64,000 nucleotides of DNA, from NCBI GenBank assembly GCA_034331105.1, contig JAXQGB010000015.1, positions 313,126-377,125 on the forward strand, in the 5' to 3' direction. Source of the DNA: Caenicola sp034331105 (lineage in GTDB: Bacteria > Synergistota > Synergistia > Synergistales > Synergistaceae). Position 1 is the first letter of the stretch, and each line of letters begins with the position of its first letter. The notes beneath the pieces were generated by a model. That model saw only the letters and a list, made by a program, of their open reading frames with translations, searched no databases and was not told the origin of the DNA. This document shows, in pieces, positions 1-6,959 of the stretch. A program made the position numbers and the translations under genes.

Positions 1-1
1 A

Positions 2-1525
2 CGTTTCCAACTCCATCACGGAGTGAGGATACAGGACAACGCCCTTGTGGCAGCTGCGATCCTTTCAAACCGGTATATTTCTGACAGGTTCCTTCCTGAC
101 AAGGCCATCGACCTGGTAGACGAGGCATGCGCGATGATAAGGACAGACATCGATTCCATGCCTGCTGAACTGGACGATGTATCACGACGTGTAATGCAGC
201 TGGAGATCGAAGAGGCCGCGTTGAAAAACGAGAAGGACAAGGCAAGTAAAGACCGTCTTGAAACTCTTCAGAAGGAACTTGCAGATCTGAAGGAAAAGGC
301 AAACACCCTTCGCGCTCAGTATGAGACTGAAAAACAAAATATTTCAAAACTTAGGACTATGCGTGAAGAAATTGAAAAAGTCAGACATGAGATAGAAAAG
401 GCAGAAAGAGAGTATGACCTGAACAAAGCTGCTCAGTTGCGTCACGGCACTCTCCCCGACCTTGAAAAAAAGATCGGTGAGGAAGAAAAAGCACTAACTT
501 CGGGCGGTACCCGCTTACTTAGGGAAGAAGTAACAGACGAGGAGATCGCTGAGATAATAGCTAAGTGGACAGGTATACCTGTCACAAAGCTGATAGAGGG
601 AGAAAAAGAAAAACTGCTCCATCTGGATTCCGAACTGCACCAAAGAGTCATTGGACAAAACGAGGCTGTGGAACTCGTAGCTGACGCTGTACTAAGGGCC
701 CGTTCAGGAATTAAGGATCCCAAAAGACCGATTGGTTCCTTCATTTTTCTGGGCCCGACAGGAGTAGGTAAAACAGAGCTTGCAAGGGCACTTGCTGAAT
801 CGCTCTTTGACTCGGAAGAAAATATCGTAAGAATAGACATGTCTGAATACATGGAGAAACACTCTGTTTCCAGATTAGTAGGAGCCCCTCCGGGATATGT
901 CGGCTATGACGAGGGAGGCCAGCTTACAGAAGCGGTAAGAAGACACCCATATTCGGTGGTACTTTTCGACGAGATAGAAAAAGCGCATCCGGACGTTTTC
1001 AACATACTGCTTCAGATACTTGACGACGGGCGTGCAACTGACAGCCACGGAAGGACTGTAAATTTCAAAAACTGTGTAATAATCATGACAAGCAACATCG
1101 GAGCACAGGATCTGATCAACGGAATGGACGCCTCAACAGGCGATATATCCGAAAACACAAGAGCCGAAGTAATGTCTGCATTGAGAAGCAAGTTCAGGCC
1201 GGAATTCCTGAACAGAGTCGACGAGATAATCTTTTTCAAGCCGTTGAGGATGGATGAGATAACCGAGATAGTGAAACTTCTGCTGCAGAGTCTTCAAGAT
1301 AGGCTGAAGGAGAGGAATATCATTCTTGAAGTTGCGCCGGAAGCGCTGAACATCGCAGCCAGAAACGGCTATGATCCGGTCTACGGAGCAAGACCACTGA
1401 AAAGATATCTGCAGAAAAAGCTTGAGACGCAGATCGCGCGCCTTATAATAAGCGGTGAAGCTGCAGAAGGTTCAAGAATAAAAGTCGAGAACCAGGGCAA
1501 TGACCTTGTGATCCATGTTGAATGA
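2..1525 (+). CDS. clpB: ATP-dependent disaggregase ClpB, C-terminal part (5' end outside window)
   Basis: About 507 codons are present. The reading frame is open from base 2, so the N-terminal domain and most of the first AAA+ module lie upstream. The visible part begins with the end of the first ATPase module (HHGVRIQDNA, then RYISDRFLPDKAIDLVDEA), followed by a charged coiled-coil middle domain over roughly the next 150 residues. The second AAA+ module follows, with Walker A GPTGVGKTEL (about residue 250 of the visible part), Walker B VVLFDEIEKAH and the FRPEFLNRVDEI arginine-finger region. The coiled-coil middle domain points to ClpB rather than ClpA or ClpC. ClpB threads aggregated proteins with DnaK help in the cytoplasm. 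The next gene, htpG, is another heat-shock chaperone in the same direction. Confidence 0.95.
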   Translation, partial: RFQLHHGVRIQDNALVAAAILSNRYISDRFLPDKAIDLVDEACAMIRTDIDSMPAELDDVSRRVMQLEIEEAALKNEKDKASKDRLETLQKELADLKEKANTLRAQYETEKQNISKLRTMREEIEKVRHEIEKAEREYDLNKAAQLRHGTLPDLEKKIGEEEKALTSGGTRLLREEVTDEEIAEIIAKWTGIPVTKLIEGEKEKLLHLDSELHQRVIGQNEAVELVADAVLRARSGIKDPKRPIGSFIFLGPTGVGKTELARALAESLFDSEENIVRIDMSEYMEKHSVSRLVGAPPGYVGYDEGGQLTEAVRRHPYSVVLFDEIEKAHPDVFNILLQILDDGRATDSHGRTVNFKNCVIIMTSNIGAQDLINGMDASTGDISENTRAEVMSALRSKFRPEFLNRVDEIIFFKPLRMDEITEIVKLLLQSLQDRLKERNIILEVAPEALNIAARNGYDPVYGARPLKRYLQKKLETQIARLIISGEAAEGSRIKVENQGNDLVIHVE

Positions 1526-1583
1526 TCTCTGATTACATGAAGGTGCGTTCGCTGATCCAAACCGGCAAATAATGTAAAATCTT

Positions 1584-1632
1584 CGGGGCTTCGGACAATG
1601 CGGCAACAAACCGCTGCCCCGGACAACTTTTC
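1584..1632 (+). terminator. Possible terminator between clpB and htpG
   Basis: An outer stem CGGGGC (1584-1589) pairs with GCCCCG (1616-1621) and an inner stem GCGG (1600-1603) pairs with CCGC (1611-1614). A short T-rich stretch follows at 1628-1632. The T-run is weak, so partial termination or a structured leader for htpG is equally possible. Confidence 0.45.
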
Positions 1633-1666
1633 TTAAATCAAACAATAAGATCAGGGAGGATTTTGA

Positions 1667-3547
1667 ATGTCACAGAATATCGAGAAACATGAATTTCAAA
1701 GCGAAGCAAAGCAAGTCCTTGAGTTGATGATCAACTCCGTCTACTCCAATCCGGATATTTTTCTGAGGGAACTTATCTCCAACGCATCAGACGCGCTGGA
1801 TAAGCTGAGGATCGAAAGCCTGAGCAACACAGATCTTTCAGATCTGGCAAAAGACGGCGAGATCAGGATCGAGATAGACAAAGATTCGAAGACCCTGACA
1901 GTGAGTGACAACGGCATTGGGATGGAGCGGGAGGACCTGGTCTCATACCTCGGCACCATTGCAAGAAGCGGTACTAAAGAATTCGTAAAAGCTATGCAGG
2001 AAGCCGCGTCTTCAAAGAACGGCGATCTGATAGGACAATTTGGTGTGGGCTTTTATTCCAGTTTCATTGCCGCTGACAAAGTCACCGTCGAAACAAAAAA
2101 GGCGGGATCTGACAAGAGCTGGACATGGGAATCTGAAGGCGAAGGAACATATACGATAAGCGAAGGAAGCCGCGGATCGAACGGCACAACAATAACCCTA
2201 CACATGAAAGAAAGAGATAAGGACAACGAAACCTCAAAAGATTATCTCTCAGAATGGACTTTGAGAGGAATTATCAAACAGTACTCTGATTTTGTCACCT
2301 ACCCTATCTATCTTGAAGACAAATCAGAAGAGAAAAAAGAGGAAGCGAAAAATGAGCCGGTAAACTCCATGAAGGCTTTGTGGACAAGGCCGGAGAGTGA
2401 GGTAAGCGAGGACGAGTACAAAGAATTCTACCGCCACCTGACTCATGACTGGGAAGACCCGACGGATCGCATCAGCTACAAAGCAGAAGGTTCCAGTGAA
2501 TTCCGAGCTCTGCTCTATATCCCCTCCCGTCCCCCGGTCGACCTTTTTTTCCAGGAAGGAAAGCACGGAGTTCAGCTCTACATACGCCGCATCTTCATCA
2601 TGAGCGACTGCCGTGAGCTTATCCCGGAGTACCTGCGTTTTATCAAGGGCGTTGTAGATTCCGAAGACCTTTCTCTGAACATCTCCCGCGAAATACTCCA
2701 GCAGGACAGGCAGACTGCGATGATAAAAAGCAGTATTACACGCAAGGTGCTTGACTCGCTCAAAAAAATGAAAACAGACCGCCCTGACGAGTATAAAAAA
2801 TTCTGGCAGATATTCGGAATGGTCCTCAAGGAAGGTATAATATCCGATACTAAAAATCGTGAACAGATAATGAAAATATGCCTTCTTGACAGCTCCAGGG
2901 GTGAAAAAACCACTCTGGAAGATTACGTTGCGAGGATGGCGGAAGGACAGAAAAATATATACTACATCACAGGCGGACCGGTCAAAAACCTTGAGATCTC
3001 ACCAAAGATCGAAGGATTTAAAAAGAAAAACATAGAAGTCCTTCTGCTGGGAGATGCTGTTGACGAGATATGGGTCAACCATGCAAGAAAATTCGATGAA
3101 TATGAATTCGTGTCAGTATCACAGGAAGAGATAGCACTGCCGGAGGGAAGCGAGTTCGAAAGTGCAGAGGGAAAAGAGGAGCTCGAAAAAACGGGATTCA
3201 TCTCAAAGCTCAAGGAATCTCTCGTCAATATGGTGGAAGATGTAAAAATATCCACAAGACTGGTCGACTCCCCTGCCTGCTTCGTACAGAAGGGAGAACC
3301 CATATCTCCTCAGATGAGGAACTTCTTCCGCAGCATGGGACAGGAAGTGCCGGAGGAAAAGAAAGTCCTTGAGGTAAATCCTTCACACCCTCTCATTAAG
3401 AAAATAGCTTCTGAGACCGAAAAAGGAAATGCCGACGTCGCAGAGTGGGCAAATGTCCTGATGGGTCTTGCTGCTATTTGCGAAGGAGAGCCGGTCGAGG
3501 ATGGAAAAAAATTTACAAGACTCATAACAAAACTTCTGGACAAATAA
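1667..3547 (+). CDS. htpG: Molecular chaperone HtpG (bacterial Hsp90)
   Basis: A full-length 626-residue Hsp90 family protein, normal length for HtpG. The N-terminal GHKL ATPase domain shows ELISNASDALDKLR, DNGIGM and GQFGVGFYSSF, which form the nucleotide pocket and lid. The middle domain contains the LNISREILQQ segment whose Arg contacts ATP phosphate. The C-terminal dimerisation domain ends ...FTRLITKLLDK. The start is ATG at 1667 with AGGGAGG eight bases upstream. It lies 141 bp downstream of clpB and is followed by a strong terminator, so it is the last gene of a small chaperone cluster. Cytosolic protein folding under stress is the expected role. Confidence 0.97.
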   Translation: MSQNIEKHEFQSEAKQVLELMINSVYSNPDIFLRELISNASDALDKLRIESLSNTDLSDLAKDGEIRIEIDKDSKTLTVSDNGIGMEREDLVSYLGTIARSGTKEFVKAMQEAASSKNGDLIGQFGVGFYSSFIAADKVTVETKKAGSDKSWTWESEGEGTYTISEGSRGSNGTTITLHMKERDKDNETSKDYLSEWTLRGIIKQYSDFVTYPIYLEDKSEEKKEEAKNEPVNSMKALWTRPESEVSEDEYKEFYRHLTHDWEDPTDRISYKAEGSSEFRALLYIPSRPPVDLFFQEGKHGVQLYIRRIFIMSDCRELIPEYLRFIKGVVDSEDLSLNISREILQQDRQTAMIKSSITRKVLDSLKKMKTDRPDEYKKFWQIFGMVLKEGIISDTKNREQIMKICLLDSSRGEKTTLEDYVARMAEGQKNIYYITGGPVKNLEISPKIEGFKKKNIEVLLLGDAVDEIWVNHARKFDEYEFVSVSQEEIALPEGSEFESAEGKEELEKTGFISKLKESLVNMVEDVKISTRLVDSPACFVQKGEPISPQMRNFFRSMGQEVPEEKKVLEVNPSHPLIKKIASETEKGNADVAEWANVLMGLAAICEGEPVEDGKKFTRLITKLLDK

Positions 3548-3561
3548 GATCTTCCGAAGCT

Positions 3562-3604
3562 AACAGGCGTGCCCGATCCTTACCGGGCACGCCTGTTTTT
3601 GTAG
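3562..3604 (+). terminator. Rho-independent terminator after htpG
   Basis: A perfect 14-bp stem, AACAGGCGTGCCCG (3562-3575) with CGGGCACGCCTGTT (3584-3597), an 8-base loop and a following T-run. It sits 14 bp after the htpG stop codon. Confidence 0.93.
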
Positions 3605-3633
3605 TTTTAGAACTCCCGGATCGCCTCAGTTTC

Positions 3634-3662
3634 TTACTTTTTCCGATCTCTTACCGCATAAT
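3634..3662 (+). promoter_or_regulatory. Candidate sigma-70-type promoter for the 3701 gene
   Basis: TTACTT (3634-3639), 17-bp spacer, CATAAT (3657-3662). Both boxes deviate from consensus. Support comes mainly from position, since a terminator precedes it and a gene follows it. Confidence 0.35.
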
Positions 3663-3700
3663 TCCTTTATTGGGGATATTTGATATGTTACACTTATATT

Positions 3701-4405
3701 ATGAGAAAAATAATAATGACTTTGCTCCTGATCTTTTTATTTGCCGAAAGTCCGGCCACTGCCTTTGAAAAAGCAGCTCCTATGGATTTTATTTTTAAAG
3801 GCGGGGACTACCGGGAACGGATAACTATGGTTATAGAAGCCCCCATCACTGCTAGGATCGAGGGACCGGAAGGATCCCATTTCTACATTGATTTCACCGG
3901 GAGAACCGAACTTCAGAACACTCAAACTGATGATAACGGAATAGAGACTTATTCTGCTATCCCGGAGGCTGTTTCCATAAGGTCAGACAGGGATGACATC
4001 GATCTCAGACAATTTTCTGCAGGATTGATCTATGAACCGGTCACGTCTTCCCTTGCCTGGCTGTTACATTCATCCGGCCCCGGTCATCCTGAGAAGAAAT
4101 GGACAAAAGAGCTTTCCGATCACGAATATCAGTTTATCGGATTCCAGACAACAATAACAGCAGATGTAGGAACAAATGCTATCCTGGTCCAGTATGCAGG
4201 GTCCGTTTCCGGTTCAAATGAAATATTGCTTGAGATCACTGATGCCGACGCACCGGACACCTTGACGAGAAAGGTCATTTATCCCACGGAGATCCCCGGC
4301 TACTTCCAGATGCCGGGAGGCGGGATACTGGGCATCGACAGGATAGAGGCTGAAGAAGGGATCCCTATGCTCCATTATGAATGGACAAAGGAACCGCCGC
4401 TCTAG
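3701..4405 (+). CDS. Secreted protein of unknown function
   Basis: A 234-residue protein that I do not recognise. It opens with a short basic n-region and a hydrophobic core (MRKIIMTLLLIFLFAE) ending near SPATA-F, a plausible Sec signal peptide with cleavage after about residue 21, so the product should be periplasmic or surface-exposed. The mature part is acidic, lacks cysteines and is rich in short alternating hydrophobic segments, suggesting a beta-rich fold. The start is uncertain: an in-frame TTG lies at 3680, and ATG 3701 has no clear ribosome-binding site but gives the better signal peptide. The gene stands alone between two terminators. Confidence 0.7.
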   Translation: MRKIIMTLLLIFLFAESPATAFEKAAPMDFIFKGGDYRERITMVIEAPITARIEGPEGSHFYIDFTGRTELQNTQTDDNGIETYSAIPEAVSIRSDRDDIDLRQFSAGLIYEPVTSSLAWLLHSSGPGHPEKKWTKELSDHEYQFIGFQTTITADVGTNAILVQYAGSVSGSNEILLEITDADAPDTLTRKVIYPTEIPGYFQMPGGGILGIDRIEAEEGIPMLHYEWTKEPPL

Positions 4406-4435
4406 GATCAGGCCAAAGATAATAATGCCATGGAC

Positions 4436-4470
4436 ATCAAAAGCCCTGCTTACTAAGCAGGGCTTTTGAT
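4436..4470. terminator. Bidirectional terminator: 17-bp perfect palindrome
   Basis: Two 17-base arms (ATCAAAAGCCCTGCTTA and its exact complement) flank a single central base. The A-run on one side and T-run on the other allow it to end transcription both from the plus-strand gene at 3701 and from the minus-strand ferredoxin-tRNA transcript. Confidence 0.9.
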
Positions 4471-4510
4471 CACTATGAACAGCCTCGTATTTAAGGGCTG
4501 ATATTTTTGA

Positions 4511-4587
4511 TGGTGGGCCCATCAGGAATCGAACCTGAAACCATCCGGTTATGAGCCGGGAGCTCTAACCAATTGAGCTATGGGCCC
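4511..4587 (-). tRNA. tRNA with CAT anticodon (probably Ile2, lysidine-modified; elongator Met is the alternative)
   Basis: A 77-nt cloverleaf with encoded CCA. The acceptor stem GGGCCCA/TGGGCCC is perfect, the anticodon arm is CCGG-CTCATAA-CCGG (anticodon CAT), and the T-arm carries GGTTCGATTCC. The C4-G69, C5-G68 and C6-G67 acceptor pairs match the known positive determinants of TilS lysidine synthase, which favours tRNA-Ile2 (reads AUA) over elongator Met. It is not the initiator, because the acceptor stem starts with a normal G1-C72 pair. Only 7 bp separate its 5' end from the ferredoxin stop codon, so it is probably processed from that transcript. Confidence 0.93.
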
Positions 4588-4594
4588 GCGTTTG

Positions 4595-4774
4595 TTAATC
4601 TATCGTTATTGCTGATACAGGACAGCTGTCTGCGGCCTCTTTGGCACAGTCAGTAATTTCCTGAGAAATAACCATGCCCTTTCCTTCGTCTTCATCAAGC
4701 TTAAAAACTACCGGGCAAAGCTGAGCGCATACTCCACAACCTATACACTCATCAAGGTTTATCTTGATCCCCAT
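4595..4774 (-). CDS. Small [4Fe-4S] ferredoxin
   Basis: A 59-residue protein. Cluster ligands appear as CIGCGVCAQLCP near the N-terminus (Cys-x2-Cys-x2-Cys, with a fourth Cys before Pro) and CAKEAADSCP near the C-terminus. This is the layout of single-cluster ferredoxins of the Thermotoga/Desulfovibrio type, in which the distal Cys-Pro completes one [4Fe-4S] site and the remaining cysteines may form a disulfide. It would serve as a low-potential electron carrier in the cytoplasm. The start is ATG 4774 with GGAGG ten bases upstream. An out-of-frame ATG lies five bases before it. A strong promoter precedes the gene and a tRNA follows 7 bp after the stop. Confidence 0.92.
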   Translation of the reverse strand: MGIKINLDECIGCGVCAQLCPVVFKLDEDEGKGMVISQEITDCAKEAADSCPVSAITID

Positions 4775-4802
4775 GACATGGTCACCTCCCTTCCGGCGTA
4801 AG

Positions 4803-4831
4803 ATTCTACGCCAAGAATGGAATTACGTCAA
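4803..4831 (-). promoter_or_regulatory. Promoter of the ferredoxin-tRNA transcript
   Basis: On the minus strand TTGACG (4831-4826), exact 17-bp spacer, TAGAAT (4808-4803), located about 28 bp before the ferredoxin start. Near-consensus housekeeping promoter. Confidence 0.8.
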
Positions 4832-4844
4832 ATGAAATTTTAAT

Positions 4845-5645
4845 TTATTTTTCCGGTGTCACAAAAAGAGTCGCTTTTCCGTCCTTGTGGGAAAGAGTCA
4901 GTAATGACCTGTAGGCGGGAACGGCTTTGTTTTCAGGTTCTTCTGAAGCAATAAAGATGCCAATTCCAACGACCTCTGCATCAAATTGCTTCGCCATCAG
5001 AAGCATTCCCGCAGCTGTACTTCCGCCTCTCATGAAGTCATCAACAACAAGGACCCGGCATCCTCTTTTCAGCTGTCTTGTGCCGATGTACATTGTTTTG
5101 ACATCACCGTTGGCGGTCGGATAATGGACGCCTACTGCGGATCCGTCACTTGGTCTGTTTCTGAAGCGGCAGACTGCCAGAGGAACTCCCATTGCGTATG
5201 CTGCAAACATTGCGATCGGTATTCCTTTTACCTCAGAAGTCATTACCACATCGGGGCGGGATCCTGCAAAGAGCGAAGACATCGCGTACCCCAGGGAGAG
5301 TGCAATTTCAGGATTAAAGATAAGGTCGCTGTAATAGATAAGTCCTCCGGGCAGATACCTCTCTTTGTCTGCAAGTGTTTCCGCTATCCCCTGAAGCATC
5401 TTTGTCCTGTATTCCCCTGTACAGAGAGGTATGAACCGGGCACCGCCGCTGCGTCCCCGATCTACCTGCATCTGGCCGAATCCTTCAGCAGTCATTGCAG
5501 AATTGATCACTTCAACGTCATCGCTGATAACAGTTTTTGATACGTTAAATTTGCCTGCCAGATCTGTCAGGGAGACAAGTTTGGAAGGAGTAAGCATAAA
5601 CTTGGCCGCCAGTCTTACAAGTCTTTCTGTTCTCTGCCCTCTCAT
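4845..5645 (-). CDS. purR: Pur operon repressor PurR (PRPP-responsive)
   Basis: A 266-residue protein of the Bacillus-type PurR family, normal length. The N-terminal winged helix spans about residues 1-75 (RLVRLAAKFMLTPSKL and TDLAGKFNVSKTVISDDV). A phosphoribosyltransferase-fold effector domain follows, with the PRPP loop VLVVDDFMRGGST. In the known family the PRT domain does no catalysis. It binds PRPP, which releases DNA and relieves repression of purine genes. The basic N-terminus and the acidic PRPP-loop Asp pair are intact. It lies 6 bp after ispE, the same neighbour as in Bacillus. No purine gene is in this window, so its targets are elsewhere. Confidence 0.94.
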   Translation of the reverse strand: MRGQRTERLVRLAAKFMLTPSKLVSLTDLAGKFNVSKTVISDDVEVINSAMTAEGFGQMQVDRGRSGGARFIPLCTGEYRTKMLQGIAETLADKERYLPGGLIYYSDLIFNPEIALSLGYAMSSLFAGSRPDVVMTSEVKGIPIAMFAAYAMGVPLAVCRFRNRPSDGSAVGVHYPTANGDVKTMYIGTRQLKRGCRVLVVDDFMRGGSTAAGMLLMAKQFDAEVVGIGIFIASEEPENKAVPAYRSLLTLSHKDGKATLFVTPEK

Positions 5646-5651
5646 TGAGCA

Positions 5652-6521
5652 TCACTCCAATTCCGTTGTTTTTATGATCCATTCTTCCCGTTCTAAAAAT
5701 TGTTTTGCATTATTAAGAGAGAAGCTGTCCATGAATATCATAAAGAGTGCGCTTCCGCTGCCGGATAACCCCCAGGCAAGTGAGCCTGACTTTTCGGCAA
5801 TATCAAAAGCTGCACGGTACTCTGAGTGCTTCTTTGACAATGCTTCCAGAAAATCATTGTGCAGAAGGCCTATCTTCTCTTTTGAGCTTAATTTTTCAAA
5901 TATCGCAAGTATATCTTCCCTGCATCCTTCGTAACGATGTTCGGTTTTATTATTCTTTCTTGATCTGTCTATTTCCATATATGCAGATGAGGTATCAGAT
6001 CTCCATCTCGGAAACACAAGAAGCCATTTCAGATCCGGTGTCCCGGCCAAAGGCTCCATCTTTTCCCCAAGTCCGCCTACGATCGCCAGATCAGCCTTCC
6101 CTGCAAGAAAAGGGACATCTGCTCCGATCTGGGAAACCGGGCCGTTTTCGATGTCCAGCCCATAGTTTGTGTTGAGCCACCACAGCAGTGCCGCTGCATT
6201 GCCGCTACCCGCGCCTACCCCGCTTCCGGTAGGATATTCTTTTTTCAGGCACATTTGCAGCGGAGGTATATTAGAACATTTTGACCTGGCCCATTTCAAC
6301 GTCCGGACAAGTATATTTTCTCCGCAGATTTCCATACCCTCTGTTCTTAAAATATCACCTATATTTTCATCGTCATGAGGTTGAATTGTCAACCCCTCTG
6401 TCCCTTTTTTCTTCCAAAACAAAGAAATAATTTCATGGTAGCCATCAGGCCTCTGAGAAAGCACTCTAAGTGTCACGTTGATTTTTATTGGGCTGATCAG
6501 CAATTCTTTCAGAACTATCAC
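5652..6521 (-). CDS. ispE: 4-diphosphocytidyl-2-C-methyl-D-erythritol kinase IspE
   Basis: A GHMP kinase of the non-mevalonate isoprenoid pathway that phosphorylates CDP-methylerythritol. ISPIKINVTL and QRPDGYHEI near the N-terminus and the ATP loop PTGSGVGAGSGNAAAL are typical of IspE. The start codon is not obvious. An in-frame ATG at 6575 lies inside the upstream terminator hairpin and must be wrong. GAGGTGAT at 6522-6515 is a good Shine-Dalgarno match that places the start downstream of GTG 6521, most likely at CTG 6512 or TTG 6503. I give 6521 as the outer limit, and the protein is then 283-289 residues. It is followed after 6 bp by purR and preceded by veg. Confidence 0.9.
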   Translation of the reverse strand: MIVLKELLISPIKINVTLRVLSQRPDGYHEIISLFWKKKGTEGLTIQPHDDENIGDILRTEGMEICGENILVRTLKWARSKCSNIPPLQMCLKKEYPTGSGVGAGSGNAAALLWWLNTNYGLDIENGPVSQIGADVPFLAGKADLAIVGGLGEKMEPLAGTPDLKWLLVFPRWRSDTSSAYMEIDRSRKNNKTEHRYEGCREDILAIFEKLSSKEKIGLLHNDFLEALSKKHSEYRAAFDIAEKSGSLAWGLSGSGSALFMIFMDSFSLNNAKQFLEREEWIIKTTELE

Positions 6522-6544
6522 CTCTGCTAAAAATCTGTCTCCAT

Positions 6545-6582
6545 AAAAAACATGCCCTGGCTTTTGCCAGGGCATGTTTTTT
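6545..6582 (-). terminator. Terminator after veg
   Basis: On the minus strand an 11-bp perfect stem CATGCCCTGGC/GCCAGGGCATG with an AAAA loop and six T residues, starting 7 bp after the veg stop. It separates the veg transcript from ispE at least partly. Confidence 0.92.
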
Positions 6583-6588
6583 CTTATT

Positions 6589-6834
6589 TTAGAAAAGATT
6601 CTCCCCGCTTGATTCCAGCTGCACTTCGACCTCTCTGGTCAGAAGATCCGCATAACTGAAGGAGACTGTGCTTTGCTGAGATTCGATGTAGACAGTGAAA
6701 AGACTTGGATATGTTTCCTGAATGATCCCGTTTCGCTCTTCGACTTTTCTACGGCCATTCGCGGCCCTGTAAAAAATTCGGGATCCTTTGTGCAGACGCA
6801 CTAGTTCTCTAATAGTATCTAAAGTTTGCGCCAT
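6589..6834 (-). CDS. veg: Veg family protein
   Basis: An 81-residue protein matching the small Veg family (DUF1021), with the signature DTIRELVRLHKGSRIFYRAANGRRK split by a basic turn, then NGIIQETYPSLFTVYI. In Bacillus subtilis Veg is a small, highly expressed protein linked to biofilm matrix control and spore outgrowth. Here it can only be called a conserved basic beta-barrel-like protein. The start is ATG 6834 with GGAGGTGA eight bases upstream; an upstream in-frame ATG at 6843 lies inside that Shine-Dalgarno region. A consensus-like promoter and a dedicated terminator make it an independently transcribed gene. The order veg-ispE-purR matches Bacillus. Confidence 0.93.
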   Translation of the reverse strand: MAQTLDTIRELVRLHKGSRIFYRAANGRRKVEERNGIIQETYPSLFTVYIESQQSTVSFSYADLLTREVEVQLESSGENLF

Positions 6835-6863
6835 ACACTTCACCTCCGACCCATAGTCGGACT

Positions 6864-6892
6864 ATTGTACATCAAATTCAGATAAATATCAA
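6864..6892 (-). promoter_or_regulatory. Strong veg promoter
   Basis: On the minus strand TTGATA (6892-6887), exact 17-bp spacer, TACAAT (6869-6864). The leader between this and the ribosome-binding site contains a short CCGAC/GTCGG hairpin that runs up to the Shine-Dalgarno sequence. Confidence 0.85.
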
Positions 6893-6959
6893 GTTTTTAA
6901 TAACATTTACTAATTGAAACAATCAAGTCTATAACAGCACAAAACTTTAAAACATCAAC

